A DNA stretch of 6,151 nucleotides, from positions 1 to 6,151 of the forward strand of contig JAZSLY010000138.1 of the NCBI GenBank assembly GCA_045535585.1, in the 5' to 3' direction. The position numbers were made by a program, and so were the translations under genes. This DNA is from RGIG6353 sp045535585. Lineage in GTDB: Bacteria > Bacillota > Clostridia > Oscillospirales > SIG627. Shown here piece after piece: positions 4,088 through 6,151 of the stretch. Numbering within the stretch: position 1 is the first letter of the stretch; each line of letters starts with the position of its first letter. The notes below the pieces were generated by a model. It saw nothing but the letters and a program-made list of their open reading frames with translations. It had not been told where the DNA came from and searched no databases.

Positions 4088-6151
4088 ATGAAATACGTTG
4101 TTGAAACTCCTGAAAAAACAGGACGAATTGACCTGCTTAAAAAAGCACTTTTTAATGCTCGCCCTCAGATAGAGGTGGACAGAGCTGTCCTTCTTACCGA
4201 GTCTTATAAGACTACGGAAGGGGAGCCTATGGTCATTAGACGAGCTAAGGCTTTCAAGAATATTTGTGAAAATCTTCCCGTTACCATCAGGGATAACGAG
4301 CTTATCGTTGGTAGCTCAACGGTTGCTTCAAAGAGCTGTCAGATTTTCCCCGAGTTCTCTTTTGATTGGGTTGAAAAGGAATTTGATACTATTGAGAAGA
4401 GAAGTGCTGACCCCTTTTATATTTCGGAGGACAGCAAGAAGACTCTCCACGAGGTCTTTAAATACTGGAAGGGAAAAACCACCAGCGAGCTTGCTACCTC
4501 ATACATGGCTCCCGAGACGATTGCTGCAATAGAGCACAATATCTTTACCGTTGGTAACTATTTCTATAACGGCGTAGGTCACGTTTGCGTTCATTACGAC
4601 TACGTGCTCTCAAAAGGCTTTAACGGAATAATTGCCGAGGCGGAAGCAGAGCTTGGAAGAATATCCGTTGGCGATGCCGACTACGTAACAAAGTCTGCTT
4701 TCCTTGAAGCGACTATTATGAGCTGTCGTGCCGCTATTACATATGCAAACAGATATGCAAAGCTTGCTCTTGAGATGGCAGAAAAAGAAAAGGACGAAAC
4801 TCGCAAGAAGGAGCTTTTGCAGATTGCTCTTAACTGTTCACGCGTTCCTGCAAATCCTGCCAAGAGCTTTTATGAGGCGTGCCAGTCCTTCTGGTTCGTT
4901 CAACTCTTGTTGCAGACCGAATCCAACGGTCACTCAATTTCTCCCGGCCGTTTTGACCAGTATATGTATCCCTACTATGAGATGGATAAGAACAAAGCGG
5001 ATTTTGATAAGTCCTTTGCTCAGGAGCTTATCGACTGTTTGTGGATAAAGTTCAACGATATCAGTAAGGTAAGAGACGATGCTTCCGCTCAGGGCTTTGC
5101 AGGCTACGGCACGTTCCAGAACCTCATCGCAGGCGGACAGACGATTGACGGTGAGGACGCTACAAACGACCTTTCCTTTATGACTATCGCCGCTACTATG
5201 CACGTTCTTCTTCCTCAGCCTTCCTTCTCCGTAAGAGTATGGAACAAAACACCTCACGAATTTCTCATTAAGGCTGCAGAGCTTACAAGAACGGGTGTTG
5301 GCTTACCCGCTTACTACAATGATGAAGTAATTATTCCTTCCCTTGTCAGCAGAGGACTTACTATTCAGGACGCTCGTGATTACAATATCATCGGTTGCGT
5401 TGAGCCTCAGAAGTCGGGTAAGACTTGGGGTTGGCACGACGCCGCATTCTTCAATATGTGCAGACCTCTTGAGCTTGTTTTCTCAAGCGGTGTTGACAAC
5501 GGTAAGCAAATCAGCGTAAAGACCAAGAGCATTGAAGATATGAAGACCTTTGACGAGTTCTACGATGCTTACAAGGCACATATGGACTATATGATAGGTC
5601 TTATGGTTAACGCCGACAACGCTATCGACGTAGCACACGCAGAAAGAGCTCCTCTTCCTTTCCTTGCTTCTATGATCGACGATTGTATCAAGAGAGGAAA
5701 GACTCCCGAGCAGGGCGGTGCAATTTATAACTTCTCAGGTCCTCAGGGCTTTGGTATTGCCAATATGGCTGACTCTCTCTTCGCAGTTAAGAAGCTTGTA
5801 TTTGAAGACAAGAAGATTACTCTTACAGAGCTTCGCGATGCTTTGAAGCACAACTTCGGCAAGGCGGATTCCTCCGAGCTTGTTTTGAACGTTGCAAAGG
5901 AGCTTGAAAAGAAGGGCGTTACGGTTGGCGAGAAGGAAATCGAAGCAATTACAAAGCTTGTTGCAACCGACGCGAATAGCGACAAGTACGCAAAGATCAG
6001 AGAAATGATTCTCGAAAAGGAAAAGTTCGGTAACGACCTTGAAGAGGTTGACGCTCTTGCAAGAGACGTTGCTTACACTTATACAAAGCCTCTTGAAAAA
6101 TACAGAAACCCCAGAGGTGGTATTTTCCACGCAGGTCTTTACCCCGTATCC
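4088..6151 (+). CDS. Glycyl radical enzyme, glycerol/1,2-propanediol dehydratase type (3' end outside window)
   Basis: An uninterrupted reading frame of 688 codons runs off the right edge with no stop. It covers nearly all of the pyruvate-formate-lyase-like barrel domain. The dehydratase hallmark GCVEP supplies the thiyl-radical cysteine C437 and the general base E439. Positions matching the Clostridium butyricum B12-independent glycerol dehydratase active site are kept: H165 (GVGHV), H282 and S283 (NGHSIS), and D451 (GWHD). F343 stands where that enzyme has Tyr339; Phe is recalled here in other diol and choline-type members. The likely reaction is radical dehydration of glycerol or 1,2-propanediol to the aldehyde, with propanediol slightly favoured. 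The frame ends at GLYPVS, so the last 100 or so residues with the glycyl radical loop (RVxGY) are missing, and a radical-SAM activating enzyme is expected nearby. Few residues precede the domain, so no N-terminal microcompartment-targeting extension is seen. The start is supported by AGGCGGTG seven bases upstream. It is not pyruvate formate-lyase, which has adjacent cysteines. Confidence 0.92.
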   Translation, partial: MKYVVETPEKTGRIDLLKKALFNARPQIEVDRAVLLTESYKTTEGEPMVIRRAKAFKNICENLPVTIRDNELIVGSSTVASKSCQIFPEFSFDWVEKEFDTIEKRSADPFYISEDSKKTLHEVFKYWKGKTTSELATSYMAPETIAAIEHNIFTVGNYFYNGVGHVCVHYDYVLSKGFNGIIAEAEAELGRISVGDADYVTKSAFLEATIMSCRAAITYANRYAKLALEMAEKEKDETRKKELLQIALNCSRVPANPAKSFYEACQSFWFVQLLLQTESNGHSISPGRFDQYMYPYYEMDKNKADFDKSFAQELIDCLWIKFNDISKVRDDASAQGFAGYGTFQNLIAGGQTIDGEDATNDLSFMTIAATMHVLLPQPSFSVRVWNKTPHEFLIKAAELTRTGVGLPAYYNDEVIIPSLVSRGLTIQDARDYNIIGCVEPQKSGKTWGWHDAAFFNMCRPLELVFSSGVDNGKQISVKTKSIEDMKTFDEFYDAYKAHMDYMIGLMVNADNAIDVAHAERAPLPFLASMIDDCIKRGKTPEQGGAIYNFSGPQGFGIANMADSLFAVKKLVFEDKKITLTELRDALKHNFGKADSSELVLNVAKELEKKGVTVGEKEIEAITKLVATDANSDKYAKIREMILEKEKFGNDLEEVDALARDVAYTYTKPLEKYRNPRGGIFHAGLYPVS

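Noticed and set aside
4266..5257. Several short frames on both strands inside the glycyl radical enzyme gene
   Set aside because: The continuous frame from 4088 carries the conserved family motifs throughout, so these are shadows.
4088..6151. Pyruvate formate-lyase or hydroxyproline dehydratase identity for the glycyl radical enzyme
   Set aside because: There is a single cysteine in GCVEP rather than the adjacent cysteine pair of pyruvate formate-lyase, and the aspartate recalled next to Phe340 in hydroxyproline dehydratase is a threonine (T342) here.

Overview
The window looks like a chromosomal stretch from an anaerobic, fermentative Clostridia-type Firmicute, probably a gut commensal. The grounds are strong GGAGG-type ribosome sites, sigma-A promoters, an AT-rich intergenic style, and a sodium-pumping decarboxylase beside an oxygen-sensitive glycyl radical enzyme. 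The genus cannot be fixed from the sequence alone. All four complete genes and the one partial gene are on the plus strand. No RNA gene, mobile element, CRISPR array or attachment site is visible.

Region 1 (1-3133) is a three-gene operon for a biotin-dependent, sodium-translocating oxaloacetate decarboxylase: a free-standing biotin carrier protein (110-484), the membrane beta subunit (500-1666) and the carboxyltransferase alpha subunit (1685-3085). A probable promoter (43-70) precedes it and a strong intrinsic terminator (3092-3133) ends it. The alpha subunit would move CO2 from oxaloacetate to biotin on the carrier. The beta subunit would then decarboxylate carboxybiotin and export Na+, linking pyruvate formation to an ion gradient. 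No small membrane-anchor subunit (OadG/delta) lies in the window.

Region 2 (3136-3933) is a single Cof-type HAD phosphatase gene behind a perfect consensus promoter (TTGACA, 17 bases, TATAAT) that starts two bases after the terminator T-tract.

Region 3 (3934-6151) is an AT-rich regulatory stretch followed by a large glycyl radical enzyme that runs off the right edge. The regulatory stretch holds CACA-rich repeats, a Rex-like palindrome, spaced A-tracts and a good promoter. The first 688 residues of the enzyme place it in the glycerol/1,2-propanediol dehydratase branch. The glycyl radical domain, and any activating enzyme, would lie beyond the edge. The units share a fermentative theme but appear to be transcribed separately. 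Nothing here is clearly a new system; the points most worth checking are the exact substrate of the glycyl radical enzyme, its possible redox control, and the missing anchor subunit.
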